Shown: in pieces, positions 40,865 to 51,041 of the stretch
Layout of the letters: each line of letters begins with the position of its first letter
Position numbering within the stretch: position 1 is the stretch's first letter
Assembly: GCA_021820445.1 (NCBI GenBank)
Contig: JAKADN010000003.1
Coordinates: forward strand, 1 to 64,000
DNA length: 64,000 nt
Direction of reading: 5' to 3'
From: Nitrospirota bacterium
Lineage (GTDB): Bacteria; Nitrospirota; Leptospirillia; Leptospirillales; Leptospirillaceae
The notes under the pieces: generated by a model
Databases searched by the model: none
What the model was told of the DNA's origin: nothing
The model's input: only the letters and a program-made list of their open reading frames with translations
Position numbers and translations under genes: made by a program

Positions 40865-42313
40865 CTATATCCCTTCAAGAAGAGGCGCCACGACCTCTTC
40901 GAGTTTCATCCCGCGCGACCCCTTGACCAGAAGAATGTCCCCACCCTCAGGTCCATGGCTCACACCCAGGTCCCTGGCGAATTCCTCGGCATCCCGGATC
41001 CGGTCCGGATCTCCTCCCTCCGCCCGGAACCCTCTTTCGAAAGCCGGTCTTTCCATACCCCGATACCAGATGCGGTCGATACCCGTCCGCGCGGCCTGTC
41101 GTCCCGATGCCTCATGGAAAGCCCCGCTCTCCTCCCCCAGCTCCAGCATGTCTCCCAGGATGGCGAAGGAGCGGGACCCCGGGCGCAGCGTTCGCTCCCG
41201 GGCCAGCCAGTCGAGAGCCTCCCGCATCGAAGCCGGGTTGGCGTTGTAGTGATCGAGAAGAAGCAGGAGTCCCGACGGAAGAACTTTCCTCTCCATTCGC
41301 CCCGGCAGACCCTCGTAACCGGCCAGGCGGGCCGCTCCCTCCGCCGGGGGGACACCGAGAGCCCGGAGAGTGATGAGGGCCAGAAGGCTGCACCAGGCCA
41401 GCGCCAGTGAAGGCCGGGAAAGGGGAAGGTCAACCCCCCATTCCTCCACATGAAGAATCATCCCGGGGGCACTCCGGAGATGGGCGACGACCGTTCCCGG
41501 CAGGGTCGGTTCCTCTCCAATGGAACCGAGCAAAAGAGTCCGGGAATGGTCCCCGAAGAGGGAATCTGTCCCGAAGGAGCGGCGGACCGGTTCGGGAAGC
41601 ACCCGGGTTCCCCCGGGAAGGACCTCCCGGAGAAGCTTCGACTTTTCACCCCAGACGGATTCGACCGACCCGAGGTTCTCGAGATGGCCTGGGGCGATGG
41701 CGGTGACGATTCCGACGTCGGCCTTGAGCAGGGGAGCCAGATAATCAATGTCGCCTGTCTTTCTCACCCCCGCCTCGAGGACGCAATGGGCCCTTTCTTT
41801 AGGCCAAGAGAGAAGGGTGAGAGGAACCCCGATTTCGTTGTTCTCGTTTCCTTGGCTGGCGTGCACCCCGCCTTCCGCCACAAGCCCCCGGCGTACGAGT
41901 TCCCGGGTCGTGGTCTTTCCCACAGATCCCGTGAGCGTCACCAGGCGGTGACCCATCCTCCGGTGAGCCTCAAGGGCGAGCGTGGCCAGACCTCTGAGGG
42001 CGAGAACGGTGTCAGCCACCACGAGCTGGGGAAGAGGAGAGTTTGGGACGGGGCGCTGAACAACGGCAAAGACGGCTCCTTTCAAGCGGGCGTCTTCGAG
42101 ATGCGCATGGCCGTCCGTTCGCGCCCCGGGAATTGCCACAAAAACATCCCCTTCGACGATCAGACGGGAATCGCTGCGCGCGTTGATCCAGTCGGCCTTC
42201 GAAGGCGGTCCTGGGGACTCCTTCCAGACCCCTCCCAGCGCTTCCCGTGTCATTTCGGGGGAGACGGCGGGCGTCGTCACGATTTGGCATCCCCGGCCAA
42301 GCTGGCGAGACAC
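40865..42313 (-). CDS. murF: UDP-MurNAc-tripeptide--D-Ala-D-Ala ligase
   Basis: TLTGSVGKTTTRELV; LLLDHYNANPASMREAL; LVKGSRGMKLEEVV. Confidence 0.94.
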   Translation of the reverse strand: MSRQLGRGCQIVTTPAVSPEMTREALGGVWKESPGPPSKADWINARSDSRLIVEGDVFVAIPGARTDGHAHLEDARLKGAVFAVVQRPVPNSPLPQLVVADTVLALRGLATLALEAHRRMGHRLVTLTGSVGKTTTRELVRRGLVAEGGVHASQGNENNEIGVPLTLLSWPKERAHCVLEAGVRKTGDIDYLAPLLKADVGIVTAIAPGHLENLGSVESVWGEKSKLLREVLPGGTRVLPEPVRRSFGTDSLFGDHSRTLLLGSIGEEPTLPGTVVAHLRSAPGMILHVEEWGVDLPLSRPSLALAWCSLLALITLRALGVPPAEGAARLAGYEGLPGRMERKVLPSGLLLLLDHYNANPASMREALDWLARERTLRPGSRSFAILGDMLELGEESGAFHEASGRQAARTGIDRIWYRGMERPAFERGFRAEGGDPDRIRDAEEFARDLGVSHGPEGGDILLVKGSRGMKLEEVVAPLLEGI

Positions 42314-43866
42314 TCCCGGGCCACGAGCCTGTCGTCAAAGGAGGTCTTGGTCTTTCCAAGAATCTGATAGGGTTCGTGCCCCTTCCCGGCAATCAGGACG
42401 GCGTCCCCCGGACCCGCTTCCGCGATAGCCCTGGCGATGGCTGCCTTCCGGTCCTCTTCCCTTATGAAGTCCTTCCCGGATTCCCGTATTCCTGGGACAA
42501 CTTCGTCCATGATCGCACCAGGATCCTCTGTCCGGGGATTGTCCGAGGTCAGAATCACAAGATCCGACAGCTCCCCGGCCACCCGCCCCATCCGGGGACG
42601 CTTGCCCCGGTCCCGGTCCCCCCCGCATCCGAAGACGGTGATGATGCGGCCCGCCGTCAGAGGACGCAGGGCCGTGAGGATATTCCTCAGGGCGTCGTCG
42701 GTATGGGCGTAGTCCACGATCACCGCAAACGGCCCACCGGGATTGACCCTTTCGAAGCGTCCGGGAACCCCGGACAAGCTCCGGATTCCCTTTTCGATCC
42801 CATCCGAAGAAACCCCCATAAGGAGGGCGCATCCGATGGAACCCATGAGATTCTGGAGATTGAAGTCTCCCGGAAGGGCGGAGGCGACGTGAACCCCCCC
42901 TCCGGGAATCCGGACCGTTCCCTCGATTCCATCGAGGGTGATCCGAACCTCGCCGGGGTGGATGTCGAAGGCGGGATCGTGTCCGTAGGACAGACATTCG
43001 CGTCCTTCCCGCCGAAGCCTTTCCAGAAGCCTTCTTCCATAAGGATCGTCGCCGTTTACCACCGCGGGAGGGCGGCCTCCGTCAGGGTTGCTCCAGAAGA
43101 TCAAACGGGACTTGGCGAGGAAGTAGTCCTCGAAGGTCTTGTGGTAGTCGAGATGATCCCGGGTGAGATTCGTAAAATGAACGGCCGAAAAATACGTTCC
43201 TGCCACTCGCTCCTGGTCGAGGGCATGGGAGGATACCTCCATGGAGATCGCCCCCAGACCATTTTTCCGTGCCTGGGCAAAGGATTCCTGAAGGAAAAGA
43301 GCTCCGGGAGTCGTCTGAGGGGCTTCAACCAGACCCTCCCCCAGGTCGAACCAGACCGTTCCGATCAGTCCGCTCCTTATCCCTCCGGCCGAAAGAATCT
43401 CCCGGGTCAGAAAGCTCGAGGTCGTTTTACCGTTTGTTCCCGTGACCCCGACGATCTTTAGGCTCCGGCTGGGACAGTCCCACCAAGCGGAGGCTATGAC
43501 TCCGGTGGCCTCCTGGATATCCGGAACGGCGCAGAGTGGGAGACTCGCCCCCCACTCTCCAAGCCTTCGAGATACGGAAGAAAGGTGCAACTCGGGAACC
43601 AGGAGAAGTGCCGCGCCTTTCGAGACCGCCTCCCGAAGATGCCCTTCCTCATAGCGGGTTCCGCACCGGAGAATAAAAAGGGCCCCCGGCACCACCATCC
43701 GCGAATCGTCCGCAAGACCCGTGAGCTCCTCGGGGAAGCTTCCCGTCGCCGGAGGCGGGAGAAAGCGCTCCATCCAATCCCGTCCCTTTTTCAAACCCTC
43801 AAAATTGCCCATACACTCCGCTCCTGTCCTGTGGTCCCGCCATTGTAAAGAAAGTTTATCCCGCAT
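42277..43866 (-). CDS. murE: UDP-MurNAc-tripeptide synthetase MurE
   Basis: VGVTGTNGKTTSSFLTREIL; DNPRTEDPGAIMDEV; YAHTDDALRNIL. Confidence 0.95.
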   Translation of the reverse strand: MRDKLSLQWRDHRTGAECMGNFEGLKKGRDWMERFLPPPATGSFPEELTGLADDSRMVVPGALFILRCGTRYEEGHLREAVSKGAALLLVPELHLSSVSRRLGEWGASLPLCAVPDIQEATGVIASAWWDCPSRSLKIVGVTGTNGKTTSSFLTREILSAGGIRSGLIGTVWFDLGEGLVEAPQTTPGALFLQESFAQARKNGLGAISMEVSSHALDQERVAGTYFSAVHFTNLTRDHLDYHKTFEDYFLAKSRLIFWSNPDGGRPPAVVNGDDPYGRRLLERLRREGRECLSYGHDPAFDIHPGEVRITLDGIEGTVRIPGGGVHVASALPGDFNLQNLMGSIGCALLMGVSSDGIEKGIRSLSGVPGRFERVNPGGPFAVIVDYAHTDDALRNILTALRPLTAGRIITVFGCGGDRDRGKRPRMGRVAGELSDLVILTSDNPRTEDPGAIMDEVVPGIRESGKDFIREEDRKAAIARAIAEAGPGDAVLIAGKGHEPYQILGKTKTSFDDRLVARECLASLAGDAKS

Positions 43867-43900
43867 CCCATGACGCAGCGCACAGTTTTCTCTTTTTTTC

Positions 43901-45604
43901 TTACCGGTCCTGCGGGAGGTCGACCTGGGCCACCGTCCCTCCGGACAAACCCGGAGAACTGGCAGGAATCCGGAAATGGACGAGGGCCATTTCCGCCACC
44001 TTCCGGAAAAGAGGCGCTGCCACGGTCCCTCCCCAGGAAATTCCCTTCGGCTGGATCACGACAACCAATACCACGAGCCTCGGGTTGTCCACAGGGAGGA
44101 TGCCGACAAAGGAGTCGACCGTCCGGGTTCGGGAATAAACGTGCCGGTCGGGGTCGTAAACCTCGGCCGTTCCAGTTTTTCCTGCGACATTAAAGCCGGT
44201 GATAGCCGCATTTGCCCCTGTCCCGTCGGGCGAGACGACCCCCGTCAAAAGGGACAGGATTGTCCGGGAGGTCTTCTCCGAAATGACACGCCGCACCAGA
44301 CGGGGTTGATGGGTGTATAATAGTCTCCCGTCCGGACTCACGACGCGTGACACCAGATAGGGCCGCATCAGGCGTCCTCCGTTGGCAATGGCGCTGACGG
44401 CCGTCGCAAGCTGGATGGGAGTGACCCCGATCTCTTGCCCCATGGCGATGGTGTAAAGGGATCGCTTTGACCAGCGACTGCTTCCCCGAAACAGGCCGCG
44501 GGATTCCCCTGGAAAATCGATCCCGGTCTTTTCTCCGAAGCCAAATGATCGGATGTATCTCTCAAAGGTGGCCGGACCGAGCCGCAGGGCCACCTGCGAA
44601 ATCCCGATGTTGCTCGAATGGGCGAGAATTCCCCCGAGGGAGAGCGTCCCATAGGGTTCCGCATCGTGCAGGAAACCTCCGGGTATCGGCATCGCTCCGT
44701 TGTAGCAAAAGAAGGTGTCTGCCGGGGAGACCCGGTTCTCGTTCAGCGCAGCGCTAGCCGTCACCAGCTTGAAGATGGAGCCAGGTTCGTAGACGAGCGA
44801 GACCCCCGGGGTCGGTCCCGCCCAGCGCCCTGAAACCCGGGAGGCGAGTGCCAGGAGCGCCCCGGTCTTGGGGTCCATGACCACCACGATGCCTCCTTCG
44901 GCATCCACCGCACGCAGTTCTTCATCGAGGACGTCCTGGGAATATTCCTGGAGGCTCGCAACCAGAGTCGTTTCAACCGTATTTCCCGAAAGAGATTCCG
45001 AATTGGCCGACTCCGTCTGAAAGTAGGAACGGCCTCGCGCAGAGACTTCCCTGACAACCTTTCCTTCTTTTCCCCTGAGAAATCCGTCGTACCCTTTTTC
45101 AATTCCCGAGACGGGTGTTCCGTCAGACCGGATCCGGCCAAGGACAGAACGAAAAATGGAGCCGTAAGGATAGGTCCGTCGCTTTTCCGAAAGAATGTAA
45201 AGTCCCCGGATCCGTCTTCCGATCCGTTTTTTTTCGGCCTCGGTGATCCCGTGCTTGATCCAGACGAATCTCCTGCGGACCGAGATCTTTTTCCGGATCT
45301 CCTCTGGGGGCATTCCGAGAACGGGACCGAGCTGTGCCGCAAGGAGAGAGGGATTCTGGTAGCGTCGGATCTGAAGAGGGTCCGCAGCCAGACTTGAGAC
45401 GGTCCGGTTGTCGGCCAAAGGGCGTCCATCCGCTGACAGAATCATTCCACGGGCTCCCTCCACTGTGGCAAGGCGCTCCCGTTCGCTCCGGGACAGGGTG
45501 AGATACAGAGGGGAATCGAGGACCTGAAGGATGAAGAGCCGTCCGAAGATAACGGCAAAGCCTGCCATGACGATGATGACCGCAAACGTTGTCCGTCTCT
45601 TCAT
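43901..45604 (-). CDS. ftsI: Penicillin-binding protein 3 / FtsI
   Basis: EPGSIFKLVTASAAL (SxxK), HSSNIG (SxN), GKTGTAE (KTG). Confidence 0.94.
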   Translation of the reverse strand: MKRRTTFAVIIVMAGFAVIFGRLFILQVLDSPLYLTLSRSERERLATVEGARGMILSADGRPLADNRTVSSLAADPLQIRRYQNPSLLAAQLGPVLGMPPEEIRKKISVRRRFVWIKHGITEAEKKRIGRRIRGLYILSEKRRTYPYGSIFRSVLGRIRSDGTPVSGIEKGYDGFLRGKEGKVVREVSARGRSYFQTESANSESLSGNTVETTLVASLQEYSQDVLDEELRAVDAEGGIVVVMDPKTGALLALASRVSGRWAGPTPGVSLVYEPGSIFKLVTASAALNENRVSPADTFFCYNGAMPIPGGFLHDAEPYGTLSLGGILAHSSNIGISQVALRLGPATFERYIRSFGFGEKTGIDFPGESRGLFRGSSRWSKRSLYTIAMGQEIGVTPIQLATAVSAIANGGRLMRPYLVSRVVSPDGRLLYTHQPRLVRRVISEKTSRTILSLLTGVVSPDGTGANAAITGFNVAGKTGTAEVYDPDRHVYSRTRTVDSFVGILPVDNPRLVVLVVVIQPKGISWGGTVAAPLFRKVAEMALVHFRIPASSPGLSGGTVAQVDLPQDR

Positions 45605-45662
45605 GGGAGGACCTTCGGGACGATGCGAAAACGAATCGTCCGGGATGAATGGTTAATCGACG

Positions 45663-45974
45663 CTACGGAAGATAAAGCACCTCTGCCGGCAAGGCTCTTT
45701 CAAGATGATTCGCCCGGGCGTATCCCCGTAACCGGGCCTCCCGTGTGAGGGCGATCATTTCTTCTTCGAGCTCCTTTTCCCGGGATTCGGCCTTCGCGAC
45801 CTCCGAATTCAGAAGGGTGACGCGCCTTTTGACCCGGACAGACTCGATACTGACGGACATCCCGACCAGAAGGCCGAGAATCCCGCACACAAAGAACAGG
45901 AAGGCCAACGAACGTTTTTTCCAGAAAGGTGTTTGGCTAGCCTCCGCCAAAGGACACACCCCGCAGCCTGGCAC
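45663..45974 (-). CDS. ftsL: FtsL-like small division protein
   Basis: Single TM followed by coiled coil; located between rsmH and ftsI. Confidence 0.75.
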   Translation of the reverse strand: MPGCGVCPLAEASQTPFWKKRSLAFLFFVCGILGLLVGMSVSIESVRVKRRVTLLNSEVAKAESREKELEEEMIALTREARLRGYARANHLERALPAEVLYLP

Positions 45975-46854
45975 TCCTCGATCGTGGATTTTCCCGGACC
46001 TCCGCCTCCCCTGGCGGAAGAGACTTTCGAAAAAGAAAGTTCGCCTCTCCCTCCGCCACCCATTGTCTGAAGGTCCGCTTCACGATCCGGTCTTCTCCCG
46101 AGTGAAAGGTCAGAACCAAAAGCCTTCCCCCTTTTTCCGCGAGGACCTCCCGGGATCCGGAGAGCGATTTTTCGAGATTCTCATACTCGCGGTTGACCCG
46201 GATCCGAAGAGCCATGAACACTCGGGTGGCCGGGTGCCGTTTGCTCCTGCGAAAGCCCTTCCGGTAATACACTCCGGAGACGAAGGCCGCCAGGTCGGTC
46301 GTCGTTCTGGGAAGACGCCCGGACTTTCTGGCCTGAACAAGGGCCCGGGCGATAGGAAGAGCCAACGGTTCGTCACCCTCGGCAAAAAGGTCGGCGAGAT
46401 CATTTTCCGGCAATCGTTCCAGAAGATCCTCCGCCGTTTCTTCCGATGTCGTATCCAGGCGCATGTCCAGAGGGCCTTCTTCCGAAAAGGACAACCCCCG
46501 CTCTGACTCTCCCCCCTGAAGGGTTGACCACCCAAGATCGAACAGAATCCCCGAGACGGTGACTCCCGCCTCCCGCACGTGATGGGCGATCTCGGCGTTG
46601 TTCCCGCGAACTGTCACGATACGCCCGGAGTAACGGGATCCCGTCTCCTCCAGAAAGCGTTCCACGGCTTTTGCGTCCCGGTCGATGGCCAGAACACACC
46701 CTCCCCGATCTAGGATCGCCCGCGTGTGCCCTCCTCCGCCAAGATTGGCGTCTACATACCACCGGTCCTGCCGAATGTCGAGCCATTCGAGTGTTTCCAA
46801 GAGCATGACGGGACGATGGACCAGACTGCCCGGCTCTTCGGAATGCTCCTTCAA
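45937..46854 (-). CDS. rsmH: 16S rRNA (cytosine-N4) methyltransferase RsmH
   Basis: HRPVMLLETLEWL; YVDANLGGGGHTRAIL; FDLGWSTLQ; RVNREYENLE. Confidence 0.96.
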   Translation of the reverse strand: MKEHSEEPGSLVHRPVMLLETLEWLDIRQDRWYVDANLGGGGHTRAILDRGGCVLAIDRDAKAVERFLEETGSRYSGRIVTVRGNNAEIAHHVREAGVTVSGILFDLGWSTLQGGESERGLSFSEEGPLDMRLDTTSEETAEDLLERLPENDLADLFAEGDEPLALPIARALVQARKSGRLPRTTTDLAAFVSGVYYRKGFRRSKRHPATRVFMALRIRVNREYENLEKSLSGSREVLAEKGGRLLVLTFHSGEDRIVKRTFRQWVAEGEANFLFRKSLPPGEAEVRENPRSRSARLRGVSFGGG

Positions 46855-47294
46855 AAGAGTCCGGAGAGCTTCTGGGTGACAGACCGGACCTTTTCGGGGC
46901 CAGTCGCCGTCCCCAACCGTTCTCCGTTCCAGATTTCAAACTTGTGGAGAAGTCCCACAAACCAGACCTCGTGCTCAAGCCCTGCATAGTCCCTGAGAGG
47001 CGGTGGCACAAGGATTCTGCCCTGGCGGTCCAGAACACCTTCCGAGGCCCATCCGACCATGAAACGAAGATAGGTCTTGAGGTCGTCGTTCATTTGCGGA
47101 AGCTCTTCCCATTTTCGCTCAAGTTCCGTCCAGGCCCCCTCCGGATAAACAACCAGACAGCCCTCGGGATCGACTGTCATCACGAGGCGAATCTCCTCCC
47201 TCCCGGCGTCCATTGCCTCTCGGAAGCGTTGGGGGATTGCGACCCTTCCCTTGGTATCCAGACTATGGAGAAACCGTCCACGGAAAAATCCCAT
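46851..47294 (-). CDS. mraZ: Transcriptional regulator MraZ
   Basis: FFRGRFLHSLDTKGRVAIPQRFREAM; first gene of the dcw cluster. Confidence 0.93.
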   Translation of the reverse strand: MGFFRGRFLHSLDTKGRVAIPQRFREAMDAGREEIRLVMTVDPEGCLVVYPEGAWTELERKWEELPQMNDDLKTYLRFMVGWASEGVLDRQGRILVPPPLRDYAGLEHEVWFVGLLHKFEIWNGERLGTATGPEKVRSVTQKLSGLF

Positions 47295-47358
47295 CCACCC
47301 TCCCCCACTTTTCCCCACTCTTCACCCATCATTATAGAGAGAGGATTCAATCTGTCAA
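47295..47358 (-). promoter_or_regulatory. dcw promoter with MraZ-box-like TGGG repeats
   Basis: Minus strand TTGACA-N16-TATAAT (47358-47331), then TGGG units at 10-11 nt spacing (ATGGGTGAAGAGTGGGGAAAAGTGGGGGAGGGTGG). Confidence 0.75.
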
Positions 47359-47490
47359 CATTTTCCCACCCCCACTTTCATGATACGAACCTTAGGCGCA
47401 GACGGTCCGTAGGGGGTCTCATTGCTTGAAGAAGAAGGTCGGGTGTGAGAAAATAAGGACTGATAAGGACACCACGTCAGGAGGGATCGA

Positions 47491-47727
47491 ATGCCTATCT
47501 ATGAATATGCCTGTAACACGTGCGGAAATGTTTTTTCTGTCCTCCAGTCGATCAGGACCGGCCTAGGAGAAACAGAGTGCCAGAAATGCAAGAGTCTTGA
47601 TCTTCGAAAGATTCCCTCATCGTTTGCCAGTGCTGTGGCCGGAGCTCCCGGATCAGAATTCGCCCCACCCGCAACCCAGCCGTCCGGAGGTGGAGGATGT
47701 TGCGGCGGGGGATGTGGCTGCGGGTGA
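47491..47727 (+). CDS. FmdB-family zinc ribbon protein
   Basis: MPIYEYACNTCGNVFSVLQ...ETECQKCKS; Gly/Cys-rich tail GGGGCCGGGCGCG. Confidence 0.88.
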   Translation: MPIYEYACNTCGNVFSVLQSIRTGLGETECQKCKSLDLRKIPSSFASAVAGAPGSEFAPPATQPSGGGGCCGGGCGCG

Positions 47728-47756
47728 GCGTCGACCTTTTTCGCGAAAGAAAACAA

Positions 47757-48323
47757 ATGCCTCATTTCAAAACAGGGCAGCTCGGAAAAGCGGGCCTTTT
47801 CCTCTTGTCCCTGTTTCTTCTCTCCTCTTGCACCATCCGGACACATTCGCCTCTTTCCTTCCATCTGTCTCCCCCGGTGATGGAAGAGAAAAACGGGATT
47901 ACCTATATTTTTCTTCCGGTCGAAATCGAGGACAAGGGATCCCGGACCCTGAGAATTCATCTCAGGGAAAACATCCTTGATCTGACGGCCAATGACCAGC
48001 ATTTCAGGCTGAGAGGGAAAAAGAGCTACCAATTCATGCTTGAAAATGCCAGCAAACCCTTCAAGGATCTTTACCCGTCCTCCTGGAAGACCGACTGGAC
48101 CGACCACTACATGTCGCATCAGGACTGGGTCGTTCCCGCCATATCAAAGAAAATAGTTCCCCTTCTTTTCGTCCTCCCGGGCCCCCCTCCATCCCCCCGG
48201 AAACTCATTCTTCATCTCTCCTACTCCTACCCCCAGACGGCGACATTTGACGAAGTTCGCCTCGTCGTCCCGCTTCCTGGCGGAGCCGCCCCCAGCAATC
48301 ATTACACCTCCTCGGGGGAGTAG
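47757..48323 (+). CDS. Hypothetical lipoprotein
   Basis: Signal peptide and lipobox LLSSC; no recognised family. Confidence 0.6.
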   Translation: MPHFKTGQLGKAGLFLLSLFLLSSCTIRTHSPLSFHLSPPVMEEKNGITYIFLPVEIEDKGSRTLRIHLRENILDLTANDQHFRLRGKKSYQFMLENASKPFKDLYPSSWKTDWTDHYMSHQDWVVPAISKKIVPLLFVLPGPPPSPRKLILHLSYSYPQTATFDEVRLVVPLPGGAAPSNHYTSSGE

Positions 48324-48342
48324 GACCTGCAATCCACAAATG

Positions 48343-48372
48343 AAAAAGGCCTCCCGAATGGGAGGCCTTTTT
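48343..48372. terminator. Bidirectional intrinsic terminator between convergent genes
   Basis: AAAAAGGCCTCCC-GAAT-GGGAGGCCTTTTT, 13-bp perfect stem. Confidence 0.9.
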
Positions 48373-48398
48373 CACGCATCTCTCTTTAAATCTCAAGA

Positions 48399-48860
48399 CT
48401 AGGCGAGCTTTTTCAGTTCTGACAAAATCTCCTGGTCGTCACGCGCCGTCAGGATTTCCTGAACCTTGACGTAGCGGACAACTCCTTTTTTGTCGACGAT
48501 AACGGTCGCCCGCTTGTTGATATTGGCCTCTTCGATATAGAGACCGTACGCCTTGCATACCGTTCTCTTGATGTCGGAGAGAAGCGTCTGCCTGAGCTTG
48601 AGGTGCTCCTTCCAGGCCTTGTGACAGAAGGTGCTGTCGGTACTGATGCCCAAGACCACCGAGTCCGAATCCTCGAAGCGGGGAAGGTCGTTTGAAAAGC
48701 AGGTGTTCTCATTGGTGCAGACGGGGCTCCAGTCCAACGGATAGAAGGCAAGCACCACGTTTTTCTTTCCCTTGAAGGAAGACAGGGTCACCGGCTTCTT
48801 GTCCTGATCTTCCAGTGTGAAGTCGGGGGCCATGTCCCCGACCTTGACCTCAGATGCCAT
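48399..48860 (-). CDS. Peroxiredoxin (AhpC/TSA family)
   Basis: [49 protein letters not shown]. Confidence 0.9.
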   Translation of the reverse strand: MASEVKVGDMAPDFTLEDQDKKPVTLSSFKGKKNVVLAFYPLDWSPVCTNENTCFSNDLPRFEDSDSVVLGISTDSTFCHKAWKEHLKLRQTLLSDIKRTVCKAYGLYIEEANINKRATVIVDKKGVVRYVKVQEILTARDDQEILSELKKLA

Positions 48861-48889
48861 ATCGTATTCCTTTCCGCATTGTGTTGATT

Positions 48890-49813
48890 TCAGCAACCAT
48901 GACAGGCCGGAACCCGACGGTAGGATCCCGACTTGAGCGTTTCCGCCACAGTCCGTCCGATCACGGACGGATTGTCAACGACAATGACCCCGTAGGATTC
49001 CAGGGCCTTCATCTTGTCCCGAGCCGAACCCTTTCCGCCCGAGACAATGGCACCGGCATGTCCCATCCGGCGACCGGGTGGTGCCGTCAGTCCGGCAATG
49101 AACCCGATGATCGGCTTCGTCATATGGGCTCGGGCGAAGGCAGCCGCCTTCTCCTCGTCATCCCCCCCTATTTCTCCGATCATGACAACAGCCTCTGTCT
49201 CCGGATCCTTTTCAAAGAGGGCGAGAACTTCACGGAAGTTAAGACCGCGGATCGGATCTCCTCCAATTCCCACGCAAGTCGACTCCCCAAGCCCCAACTG
49301 GGTCAGCTGCCAGACCGCCTCATAGGTCAGTGTTCCGCTGCGGGACACGACCCCGACGCGCCCGCGCTTGTGGATATAGCCAGGCATGATTCCGATCTTG
49401 GCCCCGTCAGGGGTGATGATTCCCGGACAGTTGGGACCGATCAGCCGAATGTCTTCTCCCTCTTCGTTTTTAATGTCCAGAATGCGCCGAACCCGCATCA
49501 TGTCCTGAACCGGGATCCCTTCGGTAATACAAACGATCAACCCGATTCCGGCATTCGCGGCCTCCAGAATGGCATCGGCGGCAAACGCCGGAGGCACGAA
49601 GATCAGGGACACATCGGGATGGACCGCATCGACGGCATCCCTGACAGAATCCCAGACCGGAAAGCCCTCATGGACTGTGCCGCCCTTGCCCGGGGTGACT
49701 CCCCCCAGAACGAGCGTCCCATAGTCACGACACGCCATGGCATGATAACTTCCTTCCTTTCCGGTAATCCCCTGAACGATCACCCGGGTGGACCGATCGA
49801 CGAGAATGCTCAT
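48890..49813 (-). CDS. sucD: Succinyl-CoA synthetase alpha subunit
   Basis: [39 protein letters not shown]. Confidence 0.93.
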   Translation of the reverse strand: MSILVDRSTRVIVQGITGKEGSYHAMACRDYGTLVLGGVTPGKGGTVHEGFPVWDSVRDAVDAVHPDVSLIFVPPAFAADAILEAANAGIGLIVCITEGIPVQDMMRVRRILDIKNEEGEDIRLIGPNCPGIITPDGAKIGIMPGYIHKRGRVGVVSRSGTLTYEAVWQLTQLGLGESTCVGIGGDPIRGLNFREVLALFEKDPETEAVVMIGEIGGDDEEKAAAFARAHMTKPIIGFIAGLTAPPGRRMGHAGAIVSGGKGSARDKMKALESYGVIVVDNPSVIGRTVAETLKSGSYRRVPACHGC

Positions 49814-50997
49814 TTTGCTCCTTTCACGGCCAAAACGATCTTTTCTGCTCCTTCAAAAAGCTCCTCGGCCACCTGCAAATTCAAGCCGGAGTCGCGAAGC
49901 ATTTCCCTTCCTTCCTTGGCATTTGTCCCCTGCAGGCGCACCACGAGGGGAACATGAAGCTTGACATCCTTGGCAGCGGCGATGATTCCACCGGCGATCC
50001 GCTCGCACCGGACGATGCCACCAAAGATGTTGACAAAAATTCCCTTGACGGCCGGATCTCCCAACAGGATTCGGAAAGCCTGCTCGACGGTCTCCTTGCT
50101 GGCTCCCCCTCCTACGTCCAGGAAGTTCGCCGGACTGCCACCGGCCAGTGCGATCACATCCATGGTCGCCATCGCCAATCCCGCCCCATTCACCATGCAG
50201 GCGATCGACCCATCGAGCTTGACATAATTGAGTCGATGCTTCGAAGCCTCAATCTCAAGCTCGTTCTCTTCGAAAAGATCCCGGAGGGCCATCACCTTGT
50301 CCTGACGATACAGGGCGTTGTCGTCAAAAGACACCTTCGCATCAAGGGCCAGGAGACGTCCGTCGCCCGTCAGGATCAGTGGGTTGATTTCGACCATCAT
50401 GCAATCTGTATCGATGAAAAATCGATACAGGTTCGAGAGCAAAGACGCAAACGCGTTGTAAAGGGTGACGGGAAGGCCGAGAAAAGAGGCCACCTGGCGA
50501 CCGACAAATCCTTTGCATCCGATCTCAGGGTCCACGGCTAGGGTCAGGATCTTTTCCGGATGTGCGGCCGAAACCTCTTCGATCTCCATGCCCCCTTCGG
50601 TGCTGGCAAGAATTGAGATGCGCCGGCTGGAGCGGTCCAAAACGAGGCTCAAATAATACTCTTTTGAAATGACGGCCCCTTCCTCGATCCAGACCTTCCG
50701 CACGACTCGCCCTTCCGGACCGGTCTGATGGGTCACAAGGGTCTTTCCGAGGAGCCCCGCCACAAGACCGGGGATATCCGCACTATTTTTTGCGATCTTG
50801 ACCCCACCCGCCTTTCCGCGCCCCCCTGCATGGATCTGGGCCTTCACGGCGAAAACCGTAGCCTGCCCCCCAAAGATTCCCGACTTGCTTTCGATCAGGG
50901 AGCGTGCCTGATCGGCCGAGTCTACAACAACACCTGACGGGACAGACACGCCATAGCTTTTGAAAAGCTCCTTGGCCTGGTATTCATGGATGTTCAA
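49810..50997 (-). CDS. sucC: Succinyl-CoA synthetase beta subunit
   Basis: [25 protein letters not shown]-grasp; [27 protein letters not shown]. Confidence 0.93.
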   Translation of the reverse strand: MNIHEYQAKELFKSYGVSVPSGVVVDSADQARSLIESKSGIFGGQATVFAVKAQIHAGGRGKAGGVKIAKNSADIPGLVAGLLGKTLVTHQTGPEGRVVRKVWIEEGAVISKEYYLSLVLDRSSRRISILASTEGGMEIEEVSAAHPEKILTLAVDPEIGCKGFVGRQVASFLGLPVTLYNAFASLLSNLYRFFIDTDCMMVEINPLILTGDGRLLALDAKVSFDDNALYRQDKVMALRDLFEENELEIEASKHRLNYVKLDGSIACMVNGAGLAMATMDVIALAGGSPANFLDVGGGASKETVEQAFRILLGDPAVKGIFVNIFGGIVRCERIAGGIIAAAKDVKLHVPLVVRLQGTNAKEGREMLRDSGLNLQVAEELFEGAEKIVLAVKGAK

Positions 50998-51041
50998 GAC
51001 CTTCTCCTCTCGATAGGAATTGTGATCGTTTCAGGGGTTGC

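Noticed and set aside
42247-43461. 404-aa plus-strand ORF
   Set aside because: Antisense to murE
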